From contig DASWHR010000024.1 in assembly GCA_036398095.1 (NCBI GenBank), positions 1 through 64,000 on the forward strand: a stretch of DNA of 64,000 nt, given 5' to 3'. Origin of the DNA: DASWHR01 sp036398095. Lineage in GTDB: Bacteria > Actinomycetota > AC-67. Made by a program: the position numbers and the translations under genes. The notes below the pieces were generated by a model that worked only from the letters and a program-made list of their open reading frames with translations, did not search any database and was not told the DNA's origin. Below are positions 28,146 to 37,042 of the stretch, piece by piece. How positions within the stretch are numbered: position 1 is the stretch's first letter; every line of letters begins with the position of its first letter.

Positions 28146-28544
28146 ATGAACAAGATCATCGGTGCCGCCCTCGTTGCGCTCGCGCTGGCCCTGCCGGCAT
28201 CGGCTCAGGATGAGCCCGGGAGCGCCTGCATCGCGGCGGACGGCGGCTCGTGTTCGATCGTGGCCGGATCGGAAAGCGACGACATCGTCGTGGAGGGCAC
28301 CACGATCGCCGGCAACCGGGGAAGCTGGATTGCGGCCGGCGAATGGACCCTCGAGGTCTACGGAAACGCCGACTGCACCGGAACGCCGATCCGCACCCGC
28401 TCGTCCGCGGACCAAAACAACATCGTTGACGGCGTCGCCGGCAGCAACAACGGCGGCGTCTACTACGGTCTGTGCGCCACAGCCACGGCCGGTCCCGGCG
28501 GCCTCGTCGTGCTGATGACGGGCTCGACGGATCTGCTTCCGTAA
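28146..28544 (+). CDS. Small secreted protein of unknown function
   Basis: 132 residues. AAGGAG precedes the ATG; the signal peptide ends at ASA. The mature part has four Cys (ACIAADGGSC, ADC, GLC) and ends SVTDLLP-like without anchor. It shares size, signal and Cys content with the protein at 26149-26529, suggesting the same export and perhaps partner, although identity is low. A terminator follows directly. Confidence 0.6.
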   Translation: MNKIIGAALVALALALPASAQDEPGSACIAADGGSCSIVAGSESDDIVVEGTTIAGNRGSWIAAGEWTLEVYGNADCTGTPIRTRSSADQNNIVDGVAGSNNGGVYYGLCATATAGPGGLVVLMTGSTDLLP

Positions 28545-28563
28545 CGCGCAACGCGCCACAACG

Positions 28564-28597
28564 AAACGAGGGAGGGAGACCTCCCTCGTTTTCGTTT
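28564..28597. terminator. Rho-independent terminator
   Basis: A 12-bp perfect stem (28564-28575 with 28580-28591), GAGA loop and a following TCGTTT. It lies between convergent genes and is A/T-flanked on both sides, so it can act in both directions. Confidence 0.75.
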
Positions 28598-28601
28598 GCG
28601 G

Positions 28602-29435
28602 TCAGCCGGCTTCGATCTCGACGGTGGTGGTGAGGGTCGAGGACGCGCCGGCGCCGAACGTGCCTTCAACCGGCGCGCACGCGGCCGGCTCGGGTGCGGC
28701 GGCGACGGCGATGTGGCCGTCGGCGACGGCGATCCCGCCGGTCGCGTCGTAGCCGCGCCAGCCGCCATCGGGCAGATACACCTCGGCCCAGGCGTGCAGC
28801 TCGCCGGGCAAATCGTCTTCGGGGACCGTGTAGCCGCTGACGAAGCGCGCGGCGAGGCCGGCCGCTCGGCACGCCTGGACGAACGCGACGGCGACGTCGC
28901 GGCACGCGCCCCGACCCGACCCAAGCGTCTGCGCCGGCGTGCGAGGCAGCCCGTCGGGACGCCGCTCATGCACGACTGTGGCCGCGATCCTCGCGCACAG
29001 CAGCGACAGGAACACGGTCGCCGAACCACCCGCCTCGGCTGCGATCGCATCCGACAGATCGGCGGCCGCGGCGTCGCCGCCGAAGCGCATCTCGCGTGAC
29101 AACGCCGCGGCCTGCTGCGGCGCGTAGCGCATCGGCACCACCGAAGCATCCGGATCGACCACCCAGTCATAAGGATTCACGCGCAGCGTTTCGGCTTCGA
29201 AGACGGTTTCGACGACCAGCGATGGCGATTCGCCGTCGAACCAGAGGCGCGTGACCGGCGTGCCCTCCGCATCGAGCATCTCGGATCGGCCGGACGGCAG
29301 CGGATCGCAGGCGAGCGAGAACGAGTCCAGCCGCTGCGTTCCGTCGTCGCGCGGCCGCAGCCGTACGGTGAGTGGGCCCAGCGCGACGGGACGGTCGTAG
29401 TCGTAGCGAGTGACGTGACGAACGCGGAAACGCAC
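28602..29435 (-). CDS. Transglutaminase-like protease-fold protein
   Basis: 277 residues. The N-terminal beta domain (MRFRVRHVTRYDYDRPV) is the bacterial transglutaminase-like N-terminal type. The catalytic triad is visible as GRGACRD (Cys), LHAWAEVYLP (His) and GYDATGG (Asp). Proteins of this type regularly accompany alpha-E and circularly permuted ATP-grasp proteins, as here. Peptide-bond cleavage or cross-linking of a small peptide is predicted from the family. It is the last gene of the operon, 70 bases after the alpha-E gene. Confidence 0.85.
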   Translation of the reverse strand: MRFRVRHVTRYDYDRPVALGPLTVRLRPRDDGTQRLDSFSLACDPLPSGRSEMLDAEGTPVTRLWFDGESPSLVVETVFEAETLRVNPYDWVVDPDASVVPMRYAPQQAAALSREMRFGGDAAAADLSDAIAAEAGGSATVFLSLLCARIAATVVHERRPDGLPRTPAQTLGSGRGACRDVAVAFVQACRAAGLAARFVSGYTVPEDDLPGELHAWAEVYLPDGGWRGYDATGGIAVADGHIAVAAAPEPAACAPVEGTFGAGASSTLTTTVEIEAG

Positions 29436-29505
29436 GAGTCTCAGGGCTCGCGCTTGGGGCCGGGCATCGGCCGGACGTCATGAACATTCATCCCGAGGCA
29501 GAACA

Positions 29506-30477
29506 TCACTGATTTCCTCCGATGGTGGCCGCGGCCGGCCGGAGCGCGAAAAATCCGTCGTGAATTGCGTCGTCCACCGTGTTCAGGTCCCGTTGCAATT
29601 GATCCAGAAATTCGTGCAAGCCCGCCGTGACGATCTCTTCGATGCCGCTGTAGGCAAGCATGGAGCCTAACCGCCCGAGCATCTGTTCCGCCGGATTCGA
29701 GAACGTCTCGCCTTGCGTCCCGGTGATCGTCCGGAGCGACACGTCGGCCAGGTGGAGGCAGAACTGCACCGACCGGGGAAACTCGCGGTCCAGCAGCAAG
29801 AATTCCGCGACGCGCTCCGGGGCGATCCGGCCGTAGCGCTTGCGATACATCTCCAGGGCGCTCGCCGACTTCAGCAAGGCCGTCCATTGAAGGTCGTCGA
29901 GCGGCGTACCGACGTCGGTCACCGCGGGAAGCAAGATGAAGTACTTCACGTCCAGGATGCGCGAGGTCTTGTCGGCGCGCTCGAGCATCCGGCCGATCCG
30001 GCCCCAATGCCACCCTTCGCTCCGCGAAGTCGTCGCGTCGGTGACGCCCTGGATCAGGCCGCCGGTGGTCTTGACGTTCGACAGAAACCGATGGGGATCG
30101 CCCGTGACATTGTCCAGAGCCGCTTCGTGGCGCACCATCAGATAGAACGTGTTGATCTCCTCCCAGGTTTCGATCGTGATCTGATCGCGAACGGCCCGCG
30201 CGTTTTCCCGGGCCCGTTCGACGCAGCTCAGGATCGAGTCGGGATTCTCGCGGTCGAATGCGAGGAACTTGATCACGTTGCCTCGCGTCGGCCGGTCGAA
30301 GCGCTCGTGGAACTGCGGGAGCGCCGCGGTGGTGGCGACGAGCGGCAGCCACTGCTCGTCGCCGCCCCGAAGATCCAAGCTCAGGTGGTAGTTCACGTCG
30401 ATGAACCGCGCGATGTTGTCGGCCCGCTCAAGGTAGCGGTTCATCCAGTAGATCGCGTCGGCCACGCGGCTCAGCAT
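29506..30477 (-). CDS. Alpha-E domain protein
   Basis: 323 residues, all-helical. The N-terminus MLSRVADAIYWMNRYLERADNIAR and later GRMLERADKTSRILDVKY are the hallmarks of the alpha-E family, which is almost always encoded with a circularly permuted ATP-grasp protein and a transglutaminase. The ATG at 30477 is chosen over upstream possibilities because family members begin at this motif. It starts six bases after the ATP-grasp stop. Its biochemical role is unknown. Confidence 0.85.
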   Translation of the reverse strand: MLSRVADAIYWMNRYLERADNIARFIDVNYHLSLDLRGGDEQWLPLVATTAALPQFHERFDRPTRGNVIKFLAFDRENPDSILSCVERARENARAVRDQITIETWEEINTFYLMVRHEAALDNVTGDPHRFLSNVKTTGGLIQGVTDATTSRSEGWHWGRIGRMLERADKTSRILDVKYFILLPAVTDVGTPLDDLQWTALLKSASALEMYRKRYGRIAPERVAEFLLLDREFPRSVQFCLHLADVSLRTITGTQGETFSNPAEQMLGRLGSMLAYSGIEEIVTAGLHEFLDQLQRDLNTVDDAIHDGFFALRPAAATIGGNQ

Positions 30478-30482
30478 CGGCG

Positions 30483-31913
30483 CTACCCCAACACCCAAGT
30501 GTCTTTGCTGCCGCCGCCCTGGGAGGAGTTCACGACCAGCGACCCCGGCGTGAGCGCGACGCGGGTAAGGCCGCCGGGCATCACCCACGGCGTCTCGCCG
30601 TGCAGGATGAACGGGCGAAGATCCACGTGCCGGCCCTGGAACGATCCGTCGCCGGCAATCACCGGCACGCGCGAGAGCGCGATGGTCGGCTGCGCGATGT
30701 AGTTGCGCGGGAACGCCTCGATGCGGCGCGCGAACTCGTCGCGCTCATCGGCCGTTGCGTGCGGGCCGATCAGCATGCCGTAGCCCCCCGAGTCGTTGGC
30801 CGTCTTGACGACCAGCTCGTCGAGATGCGCCAGCACGTAGCGGCGCTGCTCGTCGTCGCTGCACACGTAGGTGGGCACGTTCGGCAAGATCGGATCCTGG
30901 TCCAGGTAGTAGCGAATGATCTGCGGAACGAAGGCGTAGATGACCTTGTCGTCGGCGATTCCCGTGCCGGGCGCGTTGGCCAGCGCGACCCGTCCGGCGC
31001 GGTAGACGTCGAACAAGCCGGGTACGCCCAGCGCGGAGTCGTCCCGGAACGTGAGCGGATCCAAGAAGTCGTCGTCGATCCGGCGATAGATCACGTCGAC
31101 GCGGCGGAATCCCTTCGTGGTGCGCATGGTCACGAAACCGCCCTCGACGACCAGGTCGCGCCCCTCGACCAGCTCGACGCCCATCTGCCGGGCGAGGAAC
31201 GAATGCTCGAAGTAGGCCGAGTTGTAGATGCCCGGCGTCAGCACGACCACGACCGGCGAGGCAAGCGCCGCCGGCGCGAGCCGCTGCAGCGCTTCGAGCA
31301 GCCGGCCGGGATAGTCCTCGACCGGGCGGACGCCGGCGGCGGCGAACACAGCGGGGAACGTTCGCTTGAGCAACTGGCGGTTCTCGAGGACGTAGGAGAC
31401 GCCGGACGGACAGCGCAGGTTGTCTTCGAGCACGTACCAGGTCCCGTCGCGGTCGCGGATCAAGTCGGTGCCGGTGATGTGACACCAGATCCCGCCCGGC
31501 GGGTTGAGTCCCCGGCATTGCGGCACGTAGGTCTTTGCGTTCTCGATAAGGTGCGCGGGAACGATGCCGTCTTTCACGATGCGCTGATCGTGGTACACGT
31601 CGTCGAGGAACAGGTTGAGCGCGGTGATGCGCTGCGCCAGACCGCGCTCGATCGGTTCCCAATCGCTCGCCGGGACCATTCGCGGCACCAGATCGAACGG
31701 AAAGATCCGCTCGGTGCCGCCGTCGGTTCCCGCATTGAAGGTCACGCCCGCGTCCATGAGCGCGGACTCCGCGGCGCGCTGACGGCGGAGCAGCTCGCCT
31801 TCGGAGAGGGCTTCGATGCGCTCGATCAGCGGCTGGTATCCGGCGCGCGGCACCCCGGGCGCCGCGAACGTCTCATCGAAGAACCCCTCGATCTGGTACC
31901 CGTCGAACCGCAT
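30483..31913 (-). CDS. Circularly permuted ATP-grasp protein (type 2)
   Basis: 476 residues. Typical blocks: LNLFLDDVYHDQRIVKDG, GVDLIRD-like TGTDLIRDRDGTWYVLEDN, PSGVSYVLENR, and a C-terminal LRPFILHGE...MPGGLTRVA with SSQGGGSKDTWVL. These match the permuted ATP-grasp enzymes predicted to join amino acids or peptides with ATP. ATG at 31913 gives the expected start. With the alpha-E and transglutaminase genes it forms the conserved trio; the peptide substrate is not known. It follows fumarylacetoacetase by 58 bases, perhaps with its own transcript. Confidence 0.85.
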   Translation of the reverse strand: MRFDGYQIEGFFDETFAAPGVPRAGYQPLIERIEALSEGELLRRQRAAESALMDAGVTFNAGTDGGTERIFPFDLVPRMVPASDWEPIERGLAQRITALNLFLDDVYHDQRIVKDGIVPAHLIENAKTYVPQCRGLNPPGGIWCHITGTDLIRDRDGTWYVLEDNLRCPSGVSYVLENRQLLKRTFPAVFAAAGVRPVEDYPGRLLEALQRLAPAALASPVVVVLTPGIYNSAYFEHSFLARQMGVELVEGRDLVVEGGFVTMRTTKGFRRVDVIYRRIDDDFLDPLTFRDDSALGVPGLFDVYRAGRVALANAPGTGIADDKVIYAFVPQIIRYYLDQDPILPNVPTYVCSDDEQRRYVLAHLDELVVKTANDSGGYGMLIGPHATADERDEFARRIEAFPRNYIAQPTIALSRVPVIAGDGSFQGRHVDLRPFILHGETPWVMPGGLTRVALTPGSLVVNSSQGGGSKDTWVLG

Positions 31914-31971
31914 GACCCCATCTTCGCGGAGAAATCGCTGCCGCGACAAGCGGGCCGATGTTTCGGTCGCG

Positions 31972-33228
31972 TTACGATCGCGCGGGTTCGATCGTCCCGG
32001 CGACCTCGCCGAGCGAGACGCGCGGCAGACCGTCGAATCCGCCGCAGAACCCGCGGATCGCAACGGTGTCACCGTCTTCCAGCCACGAGCGGTCCGCGCC
32101 GCCGGGGAGCCGGATCGGCGCCGTCCCGTTCCATGCGAGTTCGATCATCGATCCGAACGTGCCCGGCTCGGTGCCCGAGATGGTGCCGGAGGCGAACAGA
32201 TCGCCGGCGCGTGCCGTCGCGCCGCCGACCGTCGCGTGCGCGAGCTGCTGCGCCATCGTCCAGTACAGGTTGCGGGCGTTCGTTCGCGAGATCACGGTCT
32301 CGGGGCTGCCGGCCGCCGCGAGCGCGACGGTCAGGTCGGCGTCGAGCACTTGATCGCCGTCGCAGCGCAGATACGGCAACGGCGGCGGTTCCTGCGGCGG
32401 CGCCGGCACGCGATACGGAGCGAGCGCGTCGAGCGGAACGACCCACGGCGAGATCGACGTCGCGAACGATTTCCCAAGGAACGGGCCGAGCGGCTGATAC
32501 TCCCATGCTTGAATGTCGCGGGCGCTCCAGTCGTTGACCAGCACGACGCCGAAGATGTGCTCCTCGGCGGTCGCGACCGGCACCGCTGCGCCGAGCACGT
32601 TCGCCTCGCCGGTGACGAAGCCGATCTCCACTTCGAAGTCCAGCCGCTGCGACGGGCCGAGCGACGGCGCGCCCGCGCCGAGCGGCTTGCACTGGCCCCG
32701 CGGACGAACGACCGGCGTTCCCGACACGACGACGGTGCCGCTGCGGCCGTGATAGCCGACCGGAAGATGACGCCAGTTCGCGAGCAGCGGCTCGGCGTCC
32801 GGCCGGAAGATGCGGCCAAGATTCGTCGCGTGCTGCAGCGACGAGTAGAAGTCGACGTAGTCGCCGACGGCGACCGGCAGCAGCATCGACGCGTCGCGCA
32901 TCGGTACCAGCGCGCGCGGGCGGTCACGCCGGATCTCGTCGTTTCCGTCGGAGAGCAACTCGCCAATGCGTGCCCGAACGTCCCGCCAGACGCCGGCTCC
33001 GAGCGACAGGAACGGGTTCAGCGTGGCGCCGGCGAACGTTCCGCGCGGAACCGGCAACAGTCCGTCTTGCTCGCAGGCGGCCAGGTCCAGGATCGAGTCG
33101 CCGATCGCGACGCCGACCGCCACCCCGGCGCCGGCCCGGAACACGCCGAACGGGAGGCTTTGGATCGGAAACCCCGACGCGCCGGCGTCGGAAACCCACG
33201 ATCGAAGCGACGGGTCGATCCTGGTCAC
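31972..33228 (-). CDS. fahA: Fumarylacetoacetase
   Basis: 418 residues, the normal length. Last enzyme of tyrosine/homogentisate breakdown, splitting fumarylacetoacetate into fumarate and acetoacetate. Active-site blocks are clear: DYVDFYSSLQHATNLGR, FEVEIGFVTG (metal-binding Glu pair), VNDWSARDIQAWEYQPLGPF (metal-binding Asp) and GTISGTEPGTFGSM. GTG at 33228 overlaps the stop of the upstream gene by four bases. The other homogentisate genes are not in the window. Confidence 0.92.
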   Translation of the reverse strand: MTRIDPSLRSWVSDAGASGFPIQSLPFGVFRAGAGVAVGVAIGDSILDLAACEQDGLLPVPRGTFAGATLNPFLSLGAGVWRDVRARIGELLSDGNDEIRRDRPRALVPMRDASMLLPVAVGDYVDFYSSLQHATNLGRIFRPDAEPLLANWRHLPVGYHGRSGTVVVSGTPVVRPRGQCKPLGAGAPSLGPSQRLDFEVEIGFVTGEANVLGAAVPVATAEEHIFGVVLVNDWSARDIQAWEYQPLGPFLGKSFATSISPWVVPLDALAPYRVPAPPQEPPPLPYLRCDGDQVLDADLTVALAAAGSPETVISRTNARNLYWTMAQQLAHATVGGATARAGDLFASGTISGTEPGTFGSMIELAWNGTAPIRLPGGADRSWLEDGDTVAIRGFCGGFDGLPRVSLGEVAGTIEPARS

Positions 33229-34064
33229 AAGATTCCCATCGCGATCAGATCCTCGACCGGTTCGTCGAACGAACACGACCCGATCGAGGCCAACAACATC
33301 TCGCGCGCGGCCACGCACGCCGCCGGATCGTAGGAGCGGCCGCGAACGGTCAACGCCGACGACTCGAGCGCGATCGCGGACGGGTCGCGCTCGTCGACGA
33401 TCGCAGCGATATCGTCTTCGGAGGCGCCTTGCGAGGCGGCGACCGTCGCCGCGCACAGGTTCAGGAAGCCGTGACGGTCGTCGGTGCGACGCGGGTGGTG
33501 CAGGCCCGCCGTCGCCTTGAAACGCACGCCCGCGTCGCGGCAGGCGGCGATCGTCGCGGCGACCGACCCGGCCGACGGAATGACATCGCCGCCGCACCGG
33601 ATCTTGACGCCGATCCCGGTTTGCCCTTCGACCATCGTCACGACGGCGATTGCCGCGACGGGAATCTCGATGAACAGCGGCCATTCGCCGGCGCGGGCGA
33701 GCAATCCGGCGATGGCGTCTTCGGGCGGCGTCGCCGGCAACTTGGCCTCGGATTGCTCGATGATGATCGCTCCCGCGGAACGGACGGCTGCCTCACCGGC
33801 GCGCATCGCGGCATCGGCGGTGTCCAGGATGACGCTCACCCGGAACGGCTCGCCGCGCGCGTGCTCGATCACGTCGCTTAGCTTGGAGGCGGAACACACG
33901 AACCGGCCGAGCATCCAGGCGTGCGGTCCGCCGCGCGCCCGGATGTGGCCGGCGGCCGCTTCCGGCACGGGCAGCGAGGCCGGCGGGAACAACCCGGCAT
34001 CGTCGAACAGGCCGCGCAGAAGGGTGCGTCGCGCGTCGACCGTGTCGGGATCGGGGGCGTTCAC
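33225..34064 (-). CDS. Uncharacterised protein coupled to fumarylacetoacetase
   Basis: 279 residues. Begins with a recognisable DDAGLFPPASLP motif and later has KIRCGG and GVRFKATAGLHHP, spaced like the strands of a TIM-barrel enzyme; no signal or membrane segment. I do not recognise a named family. Because its stop overlaps the fumarylacetoacetase start (GTGA), a role in the same aromatic pathway is likely, perhaps as an aldolase- or isomerase-like enzyme; that is inference. The GTG at 34064 is eight bases after a TANNNT box. Confidence 0.65.
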   Translation of the reverse strand: MNAPDPDTVDARRTLLRGLFDDAGLFPPASLPVPEAAAGHIRARGGPHAWMLGRFVCSASKLSDVIEHARGEPFRVSVILDTADAAMRAGEAAVRSAGAIIIEQSEAKLPATPPEDAIAGLLARAGEWPLFIEIPVAAIAVVTMVEGQTGIGVKIRCGGDVIPSAGSVAATIAACRDAGVRFKATAGLHHPRRTDDRHGFLNLCAATVAASQGASEDDIAAIVDERDPSAIALESSALTVRGRSYDPAACVAAREMLLASIGSCSFDEPVEDLIAMGIL

Positions 34065-34072
34065 GGCGCCAA

Positions 34073-34078
34073 AGCGTA
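34073..34078 (-). promoter_or_regulatory. TANNNT -10 box for a leaderless start
   Basis: TACGCT on the minus strand is followed by eight bases and the GTG at 34064; no Shine-Dalgarno sequence is present. Confidence 0.4.
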
Positions 34079-34119
34079 CTTCGGCCGGGGCCGCGATGCC
34101 CGCATCCCCCGGGCCGAAG
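34079..34119 (-). terminator. Hairpin after the double-propeller gene
   Basis: CTTCGGCC (34079-34086) pairs with GGCCGAAG (34112-34119), and GGGG with CCCC extends the stem past a one-base bulge. It lies nine bases after the stop at 34128 and just before the next promoter. There is no T-tract. Confidence 0.5.
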
Positions 34120-34127
34120 TCGCCCCG

Positions 34128-36923
34128 CTACGGCAGCGGTGGAAGCGTTCCGCCACCGCGCAGGTTCGGGCCCGACAGCAGCGGCGCGACCGCGCCTCGC
34201 GCTTCCGTGGACGATGCGCTGCGCACCCGGGCGCACAGATCGACGCAGCCGTCCACGAACGTGGCCCACGCGCGCCCGTCGCCGTCGATCACGATGTCCA
34301 GGAAATCGAACGCGCCTTGACAACGTCCCGGCCCGCACGCCCCGCGAAACAGCGGATCGGTCAGGTCCGATACCGTCGTCGCCGCGATCAGCGGATCGGC
34401 AGCGAGCGCATCGGTCATCGTGACGATGTACCCGTGGAACGCCGCCTTGCCATAGGCGCGCGCCGCGTAGCCGTAGTCGCTGGACGAGCCGAGGAAGCTG
34501 ATCGCGACCGAGCCGGGCGCGCCGGCCTCCACCGAGGGGATGTTCGCCTCGACCAAGCCCGGCGGGCCGATCATCTTCGGCGCACTCCAGGTCATGCCAC
34601 GGTCGGTGCTGGTTGCCAAATACGGCAGGCGGTTCCGCCCGATCCACACGTAGTAGAGGTTGCCGGCTTCGTCGGAAGCAACGGTCGTTTGCGTTCCGGT
34701 GGAGAGGACCTCGCCGCTGACGAGCACCTGCGTCCAGGTGGCGCCGTCGTCGTCGCTGATCGACAGATACGGCCGTCCGCAGTGTCCCTTCGGCACGAAC
34801 ACGCGCCCGTCGGGATCGGTGATCGCGTGGCCGTGCAGACCGCCGCATTGTCCCGAGCCGGCAAGATAATCCGCTCGATCCTCGAACTCCATGCCGTCGG
34901 ATTCTTGCGCGCGGGACGCGACGTCGGTGCCGACATAGGCGCTGCCGGCCGGCTCCCACGACAGCCCGCCGTCCCGGCTGCGCGCGCACGGCGATTGCGC
35001 GACCCAATTCGAGCAGTGATAGAGCACGTTCGGGTAGCCGTTGGTCGTCACGACGCGAGGCGACCCCCCGACGATCGTCTGATGGTCGATCGGAGGAACG
35101 CCACACGCGATCGGATTCGTCGTCCAGGTTTCGCCGTCGTCGTCGGTGAAGGACAGGTACTGGCATGCGACCGTCAGGTCGAACGAGTACACGCGATCGG
35201 TTGCCGGGTCCACCCACACATATGGATCGAGCGTGAGCGGCGGCGCATCTTCGCCGCGTGGATCTTTCGTTTGGATCTGTGTCCAGTCGCGGCCGTTGTT
35301 GCGCGATCGAACCAAGAGCGGGCTGCCCAGCACGCCGCCGGCCTGATCGAAGTCGCCGCCGACGAAGAAGATGTCTCCGTCGGACTGCACGCCAATCGTC
35401 GGCTCGAACGCGTTGCCGCCGGTGAAGCGCAGCTCGGTCTGCGGGATCGACCCGGCCTCGGCCGGGTCCAGGCCGATGCCGCCGGCGCGATACAGCCACC
35501 CTCGTCCGGGATCCGGCTGCGACGACGGCGTGAGCGCGGGCGCCGCGAGCGGCGCGCCGCCTTCGCCCGCATCGATCGCAAGGATCGCATCCCCGCCGGT
35601 GCGCCCTTCGCCTTGCGTGGCGACGATCAGTTCGCCGGCCGGCGAGAATGCCAGGTTGATCGGGCCGCCCACGTCGGTCGCGACCGTCTGCAGCGTCGGC
35701 CCGCTCGCGACGCGGATCACCCGGCCGGTCGACCCGGATCCGACGTAGACGGCGCCACTCGCGCCGACCGCGATGCCTTCCGGCACGTCGGTGCCGGTCG
35801 CGACTACCGTCGTGACGCCGCCGGTCCCCGGGTCGACGGCTACGATGCGCTTGGCGGCGCCGCCCACGGCCACGAGCACCTCGCCGCCGAGACCGATCGC
35901 GACGCCGGCGGGGACGTCGGCAAGCGATGCGAGCGTCGTCCACGATCCGTCCGTGGCCACGGCCAGCAAACGCTTGCCGGCGCGGTCGGCGACGTAGAGC
36001 GTGCCGGCCGAATCGAACGCGATGCCGGCCGGGACGCCGAGCCCGCGCGCGTACACGCCGCCGGTCGCGCCGGCAAAGCGGATCTCGCCGAGGTCGGCGA
36101 CGCCGTAGAAGATCGTGCCGTTGCCGTCCACCGCGACCCCGCCGACGCCGCGAGTGAATCCGCCCGCGACGACGCCCGAGGCGAGCACTTCGGCCGGACG
36201 GCCGCCGTCGATGCGAACCAGATCGCCGGTTCCCGCATTCGCCGCGATCAGATCCGCGCCGCGGTATGCGACCCCAGCCGGATCGTCCAACGCGGGCAGC
36301 GTGCCGATCAGCGGCAGCAAGTCGAACGACATCCCCGAGGGAAACTCAGTCGAGTCGAACATGATCTGCGCCGGCGCTTGCTCATCTTCGGCGGTGCGCG
36401 CGGCGATGTTGAGCACGATCTCGTTTTCGATCGGCGTGACCAGGCCGTCGAATGCGACGTCCACGCGCGTCGGAACTGCGGCGATCACGTCGACCGTGCG
36501 AACCGCCATGGGCGAGGCGGCGCCGATGCCGCCGTCCCCGAACAAGCTCACCTCGATGGTGAGCGCGCCGGGGGCGAGCACCCAGAACGAGACCGTCGGC
36601 TCTTCGATCACCCCGCTGATCGCGCCGCCCCAATAGGCGTTGAGGAAGTTCTTGCGGAAGTTCAGGTTGCCGCCGCCGGTGGAGGTCGCGATCTTGGGCG
36701 CGGTCTCGGTGGGCGGGTCGGTGTCCATCGTCGGGCCGGGCCCCGCGCCCGAGAACTCGGCGGCCTCGTCCAGCGTCGCGGCCGGCGACGTGCCGTGCAG
36801 ATATAGCGTCGTCGGCGTGCCGCCGCCTTCGGCGAGCGCGCGTTGCGGCGCCGGCCCCCCGGCGGCGAGCGTCGCGGCGACGATGACGGCGAGCGCGAGC
36901 ATGGAGCCCAGGCGGCGTCTCAT
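34128..36923 (-). CDS. Secreted NHL/SMP-30-like plus BNR double-propeller protein
   Basis: 931 residues. A signal peptide (LALAVIVAATLAAGG) starts the protein; residues about 30-210 are beta-rich. Residues about 220-450 repeat PAGIAFDSAGTLYVADRAGKRLLAV-like NHL/SMP-30 blades. Residues about 480-920 are a BNR propeller with Asp boxes SRNNGRDWT, TDDDGETWT, SRDGGLSW, SDDDGATWT and STDRGMTWS. No membrane anchor is present. GGGAGG lies upstream of the ATG. It is similar in kind to the partial gene at the left edge; extracellular ligand binding is likely, catalysis not shown. Confidence 0.8.
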   Translation of the reverse strand: MRRRLGSMLALAVIVAATLAAGGPAPQRALAEGGGTPTTLYLHGTSPAATLDEAAEFSGAGPGPTMDTDPPTETAPKIATSTGGGNLNFRKNFLNAYWGGAISGVIEEPTVSFWVLAPGALTIEVSLFGDGGIGAASPMAVRTVDVIAAVPTRVDVAFDGLVTPIENEIVLNIAARTAEDEQAPAQIMFDSTEFPSGMSFDLLPLIGTLPALDDPAGVAYRGADLIAANAGTGDLVRIDGGRPAEVLASGVVAGGFTRGVGGVAVDGNGTIFYGVADLGEIRFAGATGGVYARGLGVPAGIAFDSAGTLYVADRAGKRLLAVATDGSWTTLASLADVPAGVAIGLGGEVLVAVGGAAKRIVAVDPGTGGVTTVVATGTDVPEGIAVGASGAVYVGSGSTGRVIRVASGPTLQTVATDVGGPINLAFSPAGELIVATQGEGRTGGDAILAIDAGEGGAPLAAPALTPSSQPDPGRGWLYRAGGIGLDPAEAGSIPQTELRFTGGNAFEPTIGVQSDGDIFFVGGDFDQAGGVLGSPLLVRSRNNGRDWTQIQTKDPRGEDAPPLTLDPYVWVDPATDRVYSFDLTVACQYLSFTDDDGETWTTNPIACGVPPIDHQTIVGGSPRVVTTNGYPNVLYHCSNWVAQSPCARSRDGGLSWEPAGSAYVGTDVASRAQESDGMEFEDRADYLAGSGQCGGLHGHAITDPDGRVFVPKGHCGRPYLSISDDDGATWTQVLVSGEVLSTGTQTTVASDEAGNLYYVWIGRNRLPYLATSTDRGMTWSAPKMIGPPGLVEANIPSVEAGAPGSVAISFLGSSSDYGYAARAYGKAAFHGYIVTMTDALAADPLIAATTVSDLTDPLFRGACGPGRCQGAFDFLDIVIDGDGRAWATFVDGCVDLCARVRSASSTEARGAVAPLLSGPNLRGGGTLPPLP

Positions 36924-37042
36924 GACGGGTGAACCTCCCTGATCGATGGCCCTTCGATATCCGATCTCCTAGAGGCGGAGGTTCTGCGACAAAGGGGGTG
37001 ATTCCTGCCGCGCTCGCGGAATTCGATGGTGGCCGCCGCCGC

